64,000 nucleotides of DNA from DATBGO01 sp963840095 (GTDB lineage Bacteria; Actinomycetota; Actinomycetes; Streptosporangiales; Streptosporangiaceae). The stretch's first letter is position 1. Each line of letters opens with the position of its first letter. Below the pieces are notes generated by a model, which worked only from the letters and a program-made list of their open reading frames with translations, searched no databases and was not told the DNA's origin. The stretch lies in the NCBI GenBank assembly GCA_963840095.1, contig CAWIXN010000006.1, positions 1 to 64,000 on the forward strand. Direction: 5' to 3'. A program made the translations under genes and the position numbers. Positions 23,375-32,718 of the stretch are shown one piece after another.

Positions 23375-24463
23375 TCATGAAACCGGCCAAGCCAGGGGCC
23401 AGGTCACCCCGGTCGCGGCGGTGATGTCGGGCGGCCTCGGCAGCGCGTTCTGGGTGCCGCGCCGGGTCGTGGCGGTGGCACCGGCCGCACAGGCCGCCCG
23501 CACCGCCTGGACGGCGGGAATCCCGGCCGCCAGGGCCACTGCGAGTGCCGCAACGAACGCATCGCCCGCGCCTACGGCATCGACGCTGCGCACGCTCAGC
23601 CCGGCGATCGCCTCCAGGCTCCCTCCGGCACGGCCGTCGCGCCGCCGAACTACCCCGCCATCCAGCCCAGCGCCCGCGCCATCCAGCCCGGCGCCCCCGC
23701 CGTCCAGCCCAGCTCCCCCGCCATCCGGCCCGGCGCCCCCGGCCGGCCCGGCCGCTTCAGTCCCGCTGGCCAGCGCGGCACCGCTGGCCCCGGCCGTGAC
23801 GACCGCGTTCCTGGCGCCCAGCCTGAGCAGGTCCCCGGCCGCGGCCAGCGCGTCGGTCATGCCTGCCACCGGCCGGCCCAGGATCGCCCCGGCCTCGGAC
23901 TCGTTCACGACCAGCCAGTCAACCCCGTCACGCAGCAGGCCGGCCGCGTCGGGCGGCGCCGGCGCGAGGTTGAGCAGACCAGGCGTGCCTGCGGCGCGGG
24001 CTCCGGCCAAGGCCGCCGCCACCGCGGCCGCCGGGATCTCCGCCGATACGACCAGCAGGTCGCACGGACCCGCGAGAGCAGCCTCGGCCTCCGCAGAACC
24101 CGCCTCGCCGCTGGCCCCGGCCGCCACCGTGATCATGTTCTCGCCGGCCGCGTCGACGGTAATCAGCGCCATCCCGGTAGCGGACCCGGCCGTCGTGCGT
24201 ACCCCGCTGACGTCCACGCCCTCAGCGGCCAGCGCAGCCACCAGCGCGGCGCCGAAGTCGTCGGCGCCGGTGCAGCCGGCCATCCGGACGGCCGCGCCGA
24301 GCCGCGCGGCGGCGACCGCCTGGTTGGCACCCTTGCCGCCGGGAGCGATGACCGCCGACGGCCCCAGCACCGTCTCCCCGGGCGCGGGCAGCCGTTCCAC
24401 CGCGACCGAGATATCCATGTTCAGGCTGCCCAGGACGGTCAGCCGCGGACGTCGTCCTACCAT
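23375..24463 (-). CDS. rbsK: Ribokinase (PfkB family)
   Basis: 362 residues from ATG 24463 (MVGRRPRLTVLGSLNMDISV). PfkB features: VLGSLNMDISVAVERLPAPG, the GGKGANQAVAAARLGA glycine motif, GCTGADDFGAAL, TGMALITVDAAGENMITVAA, VVSAEIP, LNLAPAP, WLVVNESEA and the anion-hole/catalytic signature DAVGAGDAFVAALAVALA with base Asp in GAGD. This is the ribokinase subtype (NMD, NxxGxN). It phosphorylates D-ribose to ribose 5-phosphate. Odd point: between the strand NAVVTAGASGAALASG and the catalytic motif a Gly/Ala/Asp-rich insert of about 40 residues (units GGAGLDG) is encoded by a 21-bp tandem repeat at about 23653-23739. It falls where the ATP-lid loop lies, so it could be tolerated. Confidence 0.85.
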   Translation of the reverse strand: MVGRRPRLTVLGSLNMDISVAVERLPAPGETVLGPSAVIAPGGKGANQAVAAARLGAAVRMAGCTGADDFGAALVAALAAEGVDVSGVRTTAGSATGMALITVDAAGENMITVAAGASGEAGSAEAEAALAGPCDLLVVSAEIPAAAVAAALAGARAAGTPGLLNLAPAPPDAAGLLRDGVDWLVVNESEAGAILGRPVAGMTDALAAAGDLLRLGARNAVVTAGASGAALASGTEAAGPAGGAGPDGGGAGLDGGGAGLDGAGAGLDGGVVRRRDGRAGGSLEAIAGLSVRSVDAVGAGDAFVAALAVALAAGIPAVQAVRAACAAGATATTRRGTQNALPRPPDITAATGVTWPLAWPVS

Positions 24464-24486
24464 CTGGCCTCCCGGGCCCGTGCCAC

Positions 24487-26004
24487 TCAGCCGGGACCGC
24501 ACCACGCGGCGACGGCAGCGCGGGCGGCGGCGCCGCGGGCCGCCTGGTCCTGGTTATCGGATGCCCACGCCACGTACCCGTCCGGCCGGACGAGCAGGGC
24601 GGCTGGCAACCGCGGCGGGCTGCACTGGGCGTAGGTGACCACCTTGACATGGCCGGGGACGCGGCCGGGGACCTGGCCGGGGACGCGGCTTCGCGCGTCG
24701 CCGGCCGCCGCGCCGCCGGACGGCTCCAGCAATACGAACCTGCCCTCATGGAATAGCTCGTAAAGCCGGGCGGCCGAGCCGTCGCGCAGCCTGACCAGGC
24801 CTCGCGGCAGCCGTTTTCCTGCCATTGGATGCGCCCGCCCGTCAGCCTGCGGATAGCTGATCGACAGGCCGGAATAGTCGCGGGCCAGCCGTCCTTGCAC
24901 CGGCGGCAGCGGCACGACCAGCCGGTGCACTGTCCAGCGCAGCGCCCGCCGCTGCCAGGTCCGGGCAGTGTTCAGCCTGAACTGACGCCCGGTTAAGGCG
25001 AGCACCGCCTGGCCCACCGGATGGCGCTCATCGTGATAGGAGTCGAGCAGCCAGCCAGGCGCCCAGCCGGCTATCAGGCCGGCCAGCTTCCAGCCCAGGT
25101 TCATCGCGTCCTGCAGCCCGGTGTTGAGCCCCTGCGCGCCGGCCGGCGAATGCGCATGCGCGGCGTCGCCGGCCAGCAGGATCCGGCCGTTTCGGTAACC
25201 GGGCACCTGTCGGCTCTCGCTCCGGTACCTGCCCGACCAGTGCATATCCCTGGCGCCGAAATCGCGGCCGGTGATCCGAACCAGGCCGGCCCGCACCTCC
25301 TCGAGCTTGACCGGCTCGGTGACGGCCACGTCCGCACGCGCGTAGTCGTACAGGACCACCCGGCAAGAACCATCCCTAAACGGGAACATCAGCAGCATGC
25401 CGTCGCTGGACAGATCGCCGTAGGCGCTGGTCATGGGCAGCCCGTCCAGGTGCAGGTCGGCCAGGATGACGGATCCTGGGTTCGGGAAGCCAGGGAACGG
25501 CATCCCGATGGTGTCGCGGACGAAGCTGCGGATCCCGTCGCACCCGACCGCGTACGCGGCCCGGGTGACGGCACCGTCGGCGGTGGTCACGCTCACCCCG
25601 GCGGCGTCCTGCTCGATCCCGGTGACCGGCGACGCCCAGCGGACCTCGGCCCCGAGGTCGAGCGCCCTGGCCGCCAGCAGCAGCTCGATCTGGCTCTGCG
25701 GGATGTCCAGCAGGTACGGGAAGTCACAGTCGAGCGCGCCGAACCTCAGCATCGCGCCCTTCGGGCCGAGCGGGAATGACGGGACCGGCAACCCGGCACT
25801 GGCGAACACCTCGGCCTGGCCGCGCAGGTCGAGCATCTCCATGCTGCGGGCGTGCAGGCAGATCGCCCGCGAGTCAGACCGCGGTGCCTCCCGCCGGTCG
25901 AGTACCAGGCACCGAACCCCGGCGAGCGCGAGCTCGCAGGCCAGCACGAGCCCGGTCGGCCCCGCCCCTACAATGACGACGCCGCCATCGAGCGCTACCG
26001 CCAC
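24487..26004 (-). CDS. FAD-dependent aromatic hydroxylase (PheA/TfdB-like)
   Basis: 505 residues. The Rossmann motif VVIVGAGPTGLVLACELALA is at the start (GxGxxG). SRAICLHARSMEMLDLRG is the family's second block. AAYAVGCDGIRSFVRDTIG carries the DG motif, and ILLAGDAAHAHSPAGAQGLN the GD motif contacting the FAD ribityl chain, followed by TGLQDAMNLGWKLAGLIAG. A thioredoxin-like C-terminal domain ends with ALLVRPDGYVAWAS. These enzymes hydroxylate phenolic or polyketide aromatic rings with NAD(P)H and oxygen. The substrate is unknown, and there is no polyketide cluster here. The C-terminal domain contains a short repeat insert (VPGQVPGRVPGHV). The gene overlaps the long frame of the ribokinase but not its chosen start. 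Confidence 0.88.
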   Translation of the reverse strand: MAVALDGGVVIVGAGPTGLVLACELALAGVRCLVLDRREAPRSDSRAICLHARSMEMLDLRGQAEVFASAGLPVPSFPLGPKGAMLRFGALDCDFPYLLDIPQSQIELLLAARALDLGAEVRWASPVTGIEQDAAGVSVTTADGAVTRAAYAVGCDGIRSFVRDTIGMPFPGFPNPGSVILADLHLDGLPMTSAYGDLSSDGMLLMFPFRDGSCRVVLYDYARADVAVTEPVKLEEVRAGLVRITGRDFGARDMHWSGRYRSESRQVPGYRNGRILLAGDAAHAHSPAGAQGLNTGLQDAMNLGWKLAGLIAGWAPGWLLDSYHDERHPVGQAVLALTGRQFRLNTARTWQRRALRWTVHRLVVPLPPVQGRLARDYSGLSISYPQADGRAHPMAGKRLPRGLVRLRDGSAARLYELFHEGRFVLLEPSGGAAAGDARSRVPGQVPGRVPGHVKVVTYAQCSPPRLPAALLVRPDGYVAWASDNQDQAARGAAARAAVAAWCGPG

Positions 26005-26104
26005 GCGTCCTCCAAGCTTCCCGTCAAGCTTTCCGCCGAGGCGGGCCGAGCACTTATGGAACTAACACACGCTAAGCCACCGGATTGTTCTGCTCAATGT
26101 GCGG

Positions 26105-26140
26105 GAACCTGCTTCATAATGAGGCGAACAGGTTATGAAC
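26105..26140 (+). promoter_or_regulatory. Nested inverted repeats upstream of the SpoIIE-type gene
   Basis: AACCTG...CAGGTT and TTCATAA...TTATGAA lie interleaved within about 36 bases, just before an AGGAGGG ribosome site (26146-26152) and the GTG start at 26163. CATAAT at 26115-26120 could be a -10 element. It is a candidate operator/promoter; no regulator is known. Confidence 0.3.
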
Positions 26141-26162
26141 CGCGCAGGAGGGAGCGCACCGG

Positions 26163-28223
26163 GTGTTGCCAGCCGGAACGGCGTCCGATGTCCCAGCGCT
26201 CGTGCCGAGCACATCTGCGCGGACCCTAATCCTCGGCATTGACAAGGCCGGCCGGATTCTCCAGCACGACCGCAACGCTGCCGAGGTCCTCGGCGACGGG
26301 CCTGGTGCGCTGCTGGGCGTCGAGCTCGGTGGCCTGATCACCAATGCCGCGCACGTCGGTGCGCTGACCGAGCTCATCGGCTCGGCCTGCGCGGATCGCG
26401 AGGGCACCGCCGTGCTGACCATCCGGCTGGGCAACGGCGACCACGCGGACGCTGTGGTCACCGTCCAGTCGGTCAGGTCCGCCGACGCCGGCCTGGCCGC
26501 GCTCGTGATCCTCCGGATCGCGCCGCTGTCCGAGAACCGGTTCCTCGATCCCGCGGTGATGCGGCACGCGATGCTGGACGGCGCCGTCCGCCGGACCGGC
26601 GGCGCCCTTGACATTGATCAGATGGCGCCCGAGCTGATCAATATCATCGTTCCGCACTTCTGCAACGCCGCCGGGCTGCTGGTGCTGGAGAGCCTGATCG
26701 GCGGGGACGATCCGCCGGCCGAGGAGCTGCACGGATCGCACGCGGTCCGGCGGCTGGCGGTCGCCCACGATGACGGCGATCCCGGCTGGGATGCCGCGTT
26801 CCCGGTCGGCGAAATCCTCCGCTATCCGGCGGGCACGCCGTACACGAAGTGCATGGAGACCGGCGAGCCGGTCCTCGAGGTCGCCGTGGGAGTCGACGAT
26901 GCCGCCCACATCGCCAGGTCCTGGCTGCGCAAGCCGGTGGCCAGGCTGCTGTCCGGGGTCTCGATGCTGCTGCTGCCGCTGGTCGCCCGGGACACCATGC
27001 TGGGTTTCCTGGTGTGCGTCAGGAAGGGCGGTTACCGCAGGTTCGACGCCTACGACACCGAGATAGGCATGGAGTTCGCCACCCGCGCGGCGATCTTCAT
27101 GGACAACGCCCGCCGGTATTCGAGGGAGCGGGCCACCGCCCTGACCCTGCAGCGCAGCCTGCTGCCAACCGGCCTGTCCGCGCCGTCCTCGGTCGAGGTA
27201 CGGCACCGCTACCTGCCGGGCAGCAAGCTGATCGAGGTCGGCGGCGACTGGTATGAGTCGATCGCGCTGCCCGGCGGCCGGGTCGCGCTCGTGGTCGGCG
27301 ACGTGGCAGGTCACGGCGTGCGCGCGGCGGTCACGATGGGCAGGCTGCGGACCGCCATCCACACCCTGGCCCGGCTTGAGCTGCCTCCGGTCGAGACACT
27401 GCAGCAGCTTGACGAGCTGATGCAGGAGCTTGGAGTACGGGAGCCGCACTTCGCCACCTGCATTTACGCGATCTTCGACGCGGTCGCGGGCACCTGCGAG
27501 GTCGCCTCGGCCGGGCACCTGCCGCCGCTGCTGGTCCGGCCGGACGGCACCAACGAGTTCCTGGACGTCTCGCCGGCCCCGCCGCTGGGCATCGGCGCCG
27601 GGCCCATCAAGAGCCGGACGCTCGACATCGACGACGGCAGCCTGCTGGTGCTCTATACCGACGGCCTGGTCGAGAAGCGCGCTGCCGACATCGACGAGGG
27701 GCTGACCAGGCTGCGGGAGGTGTTCGGGCCCGGTTCGGTGGACCGCCCGCTGGAGGATCTGTGCAAGGCCAGCCTCGACGGGGTCTATTCAGACACTCAG
27801 CGCGACGACATCGCGGTCCTGATCGCCAGGCTGCGCAAGCTCCCGGCCGACCAGCATGTCACCTGGACGCTGCGCTCCGAGCTGACCGCTGCCCGCCGGG
27901 CGCGCTTCCTGATCGGCCGGCCACTGCGCCGCTGGGGCCTGGCTGAGCTGCTCCCCATCGCCGAGCTGCTGGTGTCCGAGCTGGTCACCAACGCGGTCCG
28001 CTATGCCCAGGGCCCGATCGGGCTCCGGCTGGTGCTCGAGGGCGGGCTGGTCTGCGAGGTGTTCGACGACTCGGCCGCCCTGCCCAGGCTCAGGCACCCG
28101 GGCACCGACGAGGAGCGCGGCCGCGGCCTGCAGGTGGTCAGCCAGCTTGCGCACCGCTGGGGAGCCAGGCGGACGCCGTCCGGGAAGGTCGTCTGGTGCG
28201 AGCTGACCCTGCCCAGGTCGTAA
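26163..28223 (+). CDS. PAS/GAF-SpoIIE phosphatase with HATPase domain
   Basis: 686 residues, GTG start with AGGAGGG 10 bases before it. Domains in order: PAS-like sensor about 15-120 (RTLILGIDKAGRILQHDRNA); GAF-like 140-320 (INIIVPHFCNAAGLLVLESL to FATRAAIFMDNARRYSRERA); SpoIIE/PP2C phosphatase 330-560 with LQRSLLPTGL, EVGGDWYESIAL and VVGDVAGHGVRAAVTMGRLR (metal-binding Asp residues), ASAGHLPPLLV, LVLYTDGLVEKR and DDIAVLIARL; anti-sigma-factor-like HATPase 575-686 with VSELVTNAVRYAQGPIGL and GRGLQVVSQLAHRWG. Such proteins control anti-sigma/anti-anti-sigma partners by dephosphorylation, and the kinase-like end could phosphorylate the same partner. A whole switch in one protein is common in actinomycetes. 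The partner is not nearby. Confidence 0.9.
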   Translation: MLPAGTASDVPALVPSTSARTLILGIDKAGRILQHDRNAAEVLGDGPGALLGVELGGLITNAAHVGALTELIGSACADREGTAVLTIRLGNGDHADAVVTVQSVRSADAGLAALVILRIAPLSENRFLDPAVMRHAMLDGAVRRTGGALDIDQMAPELINIIVPHFCNAAGLLVLESLIGGDDPPAEELHGSHAVRRLAVAHDDGDPGWDAAFPVGEILRYPAGTPYTKCMETGEPVLEVAVGVDDAAHIARSWLRKPVARLLSGVSMLLLPLVARDTMLGFLVCVRKGGYRRFDAYDTEIGMEFATRAAIFMDNARRYSRERATALTLQRSLLPTGLSAPSSVEVRHRYLPGSKLIEVGGDWYESIALPGGRVALVVGDVAGHGVRAAVTMGRLRTAIHTLARLELPPVETLQQLDELMQELGVREPHFATCIYAIFDAVAGTCEVASAGHLPPLLVRPDGTNEFLDVSPAPPLGIGAGPIKSRTLDIDDGSLLVLYTDGLVEKRAADIDEGLTRLREVFGPGSVDRPLEDLCKASLDGVYSDTQRDDIAVLIARLRKLPADQHVTWTLRSELTAARRARFLIGRPLRRWGLAELLPIAELLVSELVTNAVRYAQGPIGLRLVLEGGLVCEVFDDSAALPRLRHPGTDEERGRGLQVVSQLAHRWGARRTPSGKVVWCELTLPRS

Positions 28224-28227
28224 GCCC

Positions 28228-28980
28228 CTAGAACTCGATCCGCTCGGCCTGCACCGCCTCGTCCTGCCGCGTGTCGTCTTCCTGACCTGCCGTTACCCGG
28301 TGCCTGGTGTCCTGCTTGATCGTCAGCTTGCCGCCGCGCATCAGCCCGATCCGCTCGGCCCGGCGAGCGATAGCGCTGTCGTGCGTGATCAGGACGAGGG
28401 TCAGGCCGCGGTCCCGCCAGAGTTTCTCCAGCAGCCCGATGATCTCGTCCCTGGTGCCTTCGTCCAGGTTGCCGGTCGGCTCGTCGGCCAGCAGCACCTT
28501 GGGCTCCTTGACCAGCGCCCGGGCGATCGCCACCCGCTGCTGCTGGCCGCCGGACAGCTCGGCGGGCAGGTGCCTGAGGCGCTCGCCCAGTCCGAGGTCT
28601 TCCAGCGCCTTCCTGGCCCGGGCCTGCCGTTCCCCGGCGCTCACGTGCAGCGGCACCAGCGCGGCCTCCACGTTTTCCTGCGCGCTCAGCGTCGGGATCA
28701 GGTTGAACGTCTGGAAGATGAATCCGATCGAGTTGGCCCGCACCTTGGTGACCTGGCTCTCCCGCATCTGGGCCAGATCCTGGCCGTCGAGCTCGACGGA
28801 CCCGGAGGTGGGTCGGTCCAGGCCACCGAGCATCTGCAGGAGCGTGGTCTTGCCGTGCCCGGTCGGGCCCTGGATGGCCAGCCATTCACCGTCCTCGATC
28901 ACCAGGTCCACGCCTTGCAGCGCGTGCACCGGGGTGCGGCCCTTCTGGTAGACCTTGGTCACGCCGGTCAGCTTGTACAT
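28228..28980 (-). CDS. ABC transporter ATPase, MacB/LolD type
   Basis: 250 residues, ATG 28980. Walker A GPTGHGKTT (unusual: Thr-Gly-His for the more common Ser-Gly-Ser) near residue 40. The Q-loop is FIFQTFNLIPTLSAQENV, the signature LSGGQQQRVAIARALVKEP, Walker B VLLADEPTGNLD, and the H-loop VLITHDSAIARRAERI. The NLIPTLSAQENVE pattern and length place it with LolD/MacB-type ATPases that work with FtsX-like permeases on lipids, peptides or envelope stress rather than classical import. The permease gene is 46 bases downstream on the same strand, so this is a two-gene exporter. A C-terminal tail of about 25 residues is polar. Confidence 0.92.
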   Translation of the reverse strand: MYKLTGVTKVYQKGRTPVHALQGVDLVIEDGEWLAIQGPTGHGKTTLLQMLGGLDRPTSGSVELDGQDLAQMRESQVTKVRANSIGFIFQTFNLIPTLSAQENVEAALVPLHVSAGERQARARKALEDLGLGERLRHLPAELSGGQQQRVAIARALVKEPKVLLADEPTGNLDEGTRDEIIGLLEKLWRDRGLTLVLITHDSAIARRAERIGLMRGGKLTIKQDTRHRVTAGQEDDTRQDEAVQAERIEF

Positions 28981-29026
28981 GGTTCGCTCTCCTAGGTGTC
29001 CGGGCGGTCAGATCAGGTAGCCGGGC

Positions 29027-30538
29027 TTACTCGACCCGGGCCAGCGCCGCCGCGGGCCTGAGCCTCGCCGCGCGCCAGCCGCCGAATATCCCCGCGATCA
29101 GGCCGCCGGCGATCGCCAGCAGCACCGCGGCGATGACAATGCCGATCGTCACCTGCGCGGTGAGGTGCACGTCCACGGTGTGAGCCGCGGTTGCGGCGAA
29201 CCGCCGGAAGCCGCCGCCGAACCCGCCGCCACCGCCACCGCCACCCCCGCCGAACCCGCCGCCCCCGCCGAAGGCGCGGGCGCCGCCGGGAGTCGCGCTG
29301 CCGGTCGTCTGGCCGATCGACGCGGTCAGCGGCGACGACAGCTTGGTGATCAGGGTCGTGCCGAGGTAGCCGAGCCCCACGCCGATGATCCCGCCCGCGA
29401 TGCCGATCACCAGGGACTCACCCATGACCTGGCCGATCACGCGCCGGCTGCGCCAGCCGAGCGCCTTGAGGGTGCCGAATTCCCTGACCCGACGTGCGAC
29501 CGCCGTCATGGTCAGCAGGCTGGCCACCAGGAACGCCACGACGAGCACCGCGATCGCCAGCCACTTGCCGAGGTTGTTGGCCAGGCTGGAGGTGTTCGCG
29601 AGCGAGCCGGTGACCTCGCTGGCCAGATCGCTGGAGGTGGTGACCGTGGCCGTGGGCAGCGCCTTGGAGATCTCCTTGGACACCGCGGTGATGTCCGACG
29701 CGCTGGCGGCCGCCACGTAGATCGAGTTGACCTTCCCGGTCAGGCTCGGGCTGGCCAGGCTCTGTGCCGCTGCCAGCGGGATGTAGACGTCAGACGGGCT
29801 CGAGCCCTGCGGCTCGGACACGATGCCGATCACCGTGAAGCTCTTGCCGCCCACCGTGATCGCCGAGCCGACCTTGAGCTTGTTCTGCGTCGCGTAGGTG
29901 GAGTCAACCAGCGCGACCTTGGAACTGGCGTCGGCGGCGGTGAAGGTCCGGCCGGCCGATATCTTGCCGGAGCTGAGCGGCCCGAGTTCACCCGCTGATA
30001 TGTCGACTCCCTGCACCCCGAACGAGCTGACGTTGAACGCCCCGCGGAAGCTGCCGGGAGTTCCGCCCCCGCCGCCGCCCCCGCCACCGCCGAATCCGCC
30101 GCCGCCGCCAGCCGAGAACGACGGGATCTTGCCGGAGACCACCGAGTTGGTCAGGGTCAGGCCTCCTGCGGCCCCGGCCACGTTCGGCATCTTGGCGATG
30201 GACGTCACCGCCGATGAGTCGATCGGAGCCAGCGAGAACGAGCGCAGGGTGTCGGTGTGGATGGTGGTGCCCGGGGCCGGCCGGGTCCGGGTGCCCGCGG
30301 ATCCGCTGAATCCGAATCCGAAGCCGCCCGCTGATCCGGCCGTGGGAGTCTGCGACACGGTGATGTCGGTGCCGACCCCGTAGAGCGCATGCAAGACGGA
30401 GCCCTGCGCATTCTTGACGCCGGTCGATAGCGCGGTCACCGTGATGACCAGCCCGATCCCGACCCCGAGCCCCAGCGCGATCAAGATGGCCTGGCGCATC
30501 CGCCGGCGCAGCTCACGGCGCAGGTAGGTAAAGAACAT
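29027..30538 (-). CDS. FtsX/MacB-like ABC permease
   Basis: 503 residues, ATG 30538. N-terminal membrane helix about 17-38 (ILIALGLGVGIGLVITVTAL), then a large extracytoplasmic MacB-PCD domain with SAVTSIAKMPNVAGAAGGLT, GVDISAGELGPLSSGKISAG, SSKVALVDSTYATQNKLKVG and GKSFTVIGIVSEPQGSS. Three C-terminal helices of the FtsX domain follow (KWLAIAVLVVAFLVASLLTM, VMGESLVIGIAGGIIGVGLG, TIGIVIAAVLLAIAGGLIAG). Two Gly-rich low-complexity stretches (GGGGGFGGGGG type, about residues 140-160 and 425-445) are inserted, one in the periplasmic-side domain and one between helices. It pairs with the ATPase at 28228-28980. The substrate is unknown. Confidence 0.9.
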   Translation of the reverse strand: MFFTYLRRELRRRMRQAILIALGLGVGIGLVITVTALSTGVKNAQGSVLHALYGVGTDITVSQTPTAGSAGGFGFGFSGSAGTRTRPAPGTTIHTDTLRSFSLAPIDSSAVTSIAKMPNVAGAAGGLTLTNSVVSGKIPSFSAGGGGGFGGGGGGGGGGTPGSFRGAFNVSSFGVQGVDISAGELGPLSSGKISAGRTFTAADASSKVALVDSTYATQNKLKVGSAITVGGKSFTVIGIVSEPQGSSPSDVYIPLAAAQSLASPSLTGKVNSIYVAAASASDITAVSKEISKALPTATVTTSSDLASEVTGSLANTSSLANNLGKWLAIAVLVVAFLVASLLTMTAVARRVREFGTLKALGWRSRRVIGQVMGESLVIGIAGGIIGVGLGYLGTTLITKLSSPLTASIGQTTGSATPGGARAFGGGGGFGGGGGGGGGGFGGGFRRFAATAAHTVDVHLTAQVTIGIVIAAVLLAIAGGLIAGIFGGWRAARLRPAAALARVE

Positions 30539-30753
30539 GAGGGCTCCTCAGCACCCCTTGGCCCGGCTGGGTGAGGGCCGGGCCGCTGCGGCAGCGGGTC
30601 ATCCGCGCCGGGCGCAAGACATGCACCGGTCTTGATGATGGCGGCAAAACCTGGATGGATCCTGAATGGACACTGCAAGGTTGCCGGTTTCGGCGGCCGC
30701 GCTCAGTGCGCGGTATAGCTCAGCGCGCGGCCGCGCTCAGTGCACGGTATGGC

Positions 30754-32623
30754 TCAGTGCACGGTATAGAGGAAAAGCCAGATATTTGCGGGGTGCCAGA
30801 AGTGCACCAGCCGCAGCCCCAGGCCCTGCAGCATCGGCAGCCTCGTGGCCTGGTGGACCTCGATGACCCACAGCCTGGATTCGGCACCGACCCGCTGCCG
30901 GACCACCGCATCGGGCAGGGTGGTCCCCGACAGCGTCCCGGACTGAATGGGCGACTGGTACTGAGCGATGTCGGCCAGCTTGACCATTCCGTAGGGATAG
31001 GCCGTCCACAGGTTCTCATCCGCCGGCGTGTCGTAGATGACGGCGTCACCGGGCTGCATGTACTCGGCGACTATCTGGTCCGCGCGGCGGATGTCGTCTA
31101 TGTGACCCTTGGCCGAGCGAAAGGCGAGCTGCTGGTTGAACCCGAGCAGGGCCAGTATGGCCAGCGCCACCGTCACGGTAGCCCAGCCGAGTGCGGTCAG
31201 CGCCGCACGCGGCCAGGAGTCAGACCCGGCCCGCCCGGCTCGCTCGGCCCCCGGCCCCTCCGGCGCGATCCTGGCCCCGGGCCCGGCTGGCGCGGAACCT
31301 GAGCCCGGCTGGCGCCGAACCTGACCCGGCTGGCGCGGAGCCTGACCCGGTTGGCGCGAAACCTGGCCTGGCTGGGTCGGCGCCGGACCCGGCCGCGTCA
31401 GCGCCGGATGGGGGCGGGCCGACGGCCGACAGCCCGCTCCGCACGGCCGGTCCGCGACCGGGGCCAGCCGTGGCCGGCCCGCTACCCCACGCCGCGGGCC
31501 AGGCGCCCGGCACCCGGCCGAGACCGGTCGCTACCCCCTGGGCCAGCGCGGCCAGCCCCGCGCCAGCCAGCAGGGCTCCGGCTGGCGCGCAGAACATCAC
31601 GTACCTGAACTGGTACAGCGGCGTGAACCGCGATGCGCCGATCAGCAGCGCGGGCGGCAGGAGGAGCCAGGGCACGGCCAGCGCGGGGAGCAGCGGCGGC
31701 CAGTCAGCCCGCAGTGCGGCCCGTCCGGTCGCCGCGCTCGCCAGCAGCCCGCCGGCCACGATGACGGCGAGCACGACAGGCATGCTGCCCACGCCGAGCA
31801 ACTCCTGCAGGCTCTGGATCTGCCCGGTGGTCGGCGCGGTCAGCCAGGCCAGCTGGCTGCGCTCGGTGTAGGCGAGCAGCACGATGGGGCTAGCCACCGC
31901 CGTCGCGGCGGCCGCCGCGGCGAGCCAGCCCAGCGCCAGCGACATCCGGGCCTTCCGGTCGGGCTGGCGCAGGCAGGCCAGCGCGACCGTCACCAGGTGC
32001 GCTGCGATCAGCAGCAGTCCGAAGATGTTCAGCAGGCCGACCACGGCCAGGCACGCTGCGTACCCGGCCAGCCAGCCGCGCCTGCTGCCGGTCGCCCGGA
32101 GCAGGCGGATCAGCAGGTAGCTTGCTCCCGCCGCGACGGCCGTCACCATCGCGTATGAGCGGGAATCCTGCCCGTACATGCTCACGGAGGGCACCAGCGC
32201 GAAGATCAGCCCGGCGGCGAGTCCTGCTACCGGCGACACCAGCCGCCGGCCAATCGCCGCCACCAGTCCCGCCGTCACCGCCATCGCGACGGCGGACGGC
32301 ATCCGGGTCACTAGCTCGCTGGTGCCGGCCACCTGCACCAGCGGCCACATGATCACGTAGTAGACGCCGTGCACCGCATCGACATTGCCCAGCGTCCGGA
32401 TCAGCTGGCCGAAGGGGCGCTGCACCGCGGCGATCGTCGCCGACTCGTCCCGCCAGTACGACGGGCCGGTGATCCCCCACAGCATGACCAGGAACGTCAC
32501 GGCCGACGGGACCACCCAAATCCACCGCGGACCGCCGTCAAAGCGCTGGCCGGTCTGCGCCGGCGGCTCGGCAGCCATGCCAGGTGCCCTGGTCAGCAAG
32601 GCACGCGGGCCAGGCGGCGTCAT
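30754..32623 (-). pseudogene. GT39-like glycosyltransferase A, frameshifted in linker
   Basis: Chosen start is ATG 32623 (MTPPGPRALLTRAPGMAAEP). Multi-pass membrane enzyme of the PMT/ArnT (GT39-type) fold: WVVPSAVTFLVMLWGITGPS, YWRDESATIAAVQRPFGQLI (catalytic DE on the first loop), NVDAVHGVYYVIMWPLVQVA, SMYGQDSRSYAMVTAVAAGA. The first frame stops at 31220 after an Ala/Gly/Pro linker. The missing last helix and soluble domain (WATVTVALAILALLGFNQQL, then DDIRRADQIVAEYMQPGDAV to WLFLYTVH) read in another frame, 31220-30754. The shift lies in a 21-bp tandem array (about 31290-31370). It probably transfers a sugar from a polyprenyl phosphate outside the cell. Whether the frame break kills it or is a read error is open. 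Confidence 0.75.
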
Positions 32624-32718
32624 GGCGTCCTCCGGGACTAAAAGGCAGTAGCGACCGCAAGCGCCCCAGAAGGACGCGGTCCGTACTACGGCATTATGCC
32701 CGTGAAGGCTGGTGTCAG

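Noticed and set aside
26226..27518. 430-residue minus-strand open frame
   Set aside because: Shadow of the SpoIIE-HATPase gene; high GC keeps antisense frames open. No motifs and no ribosome site.
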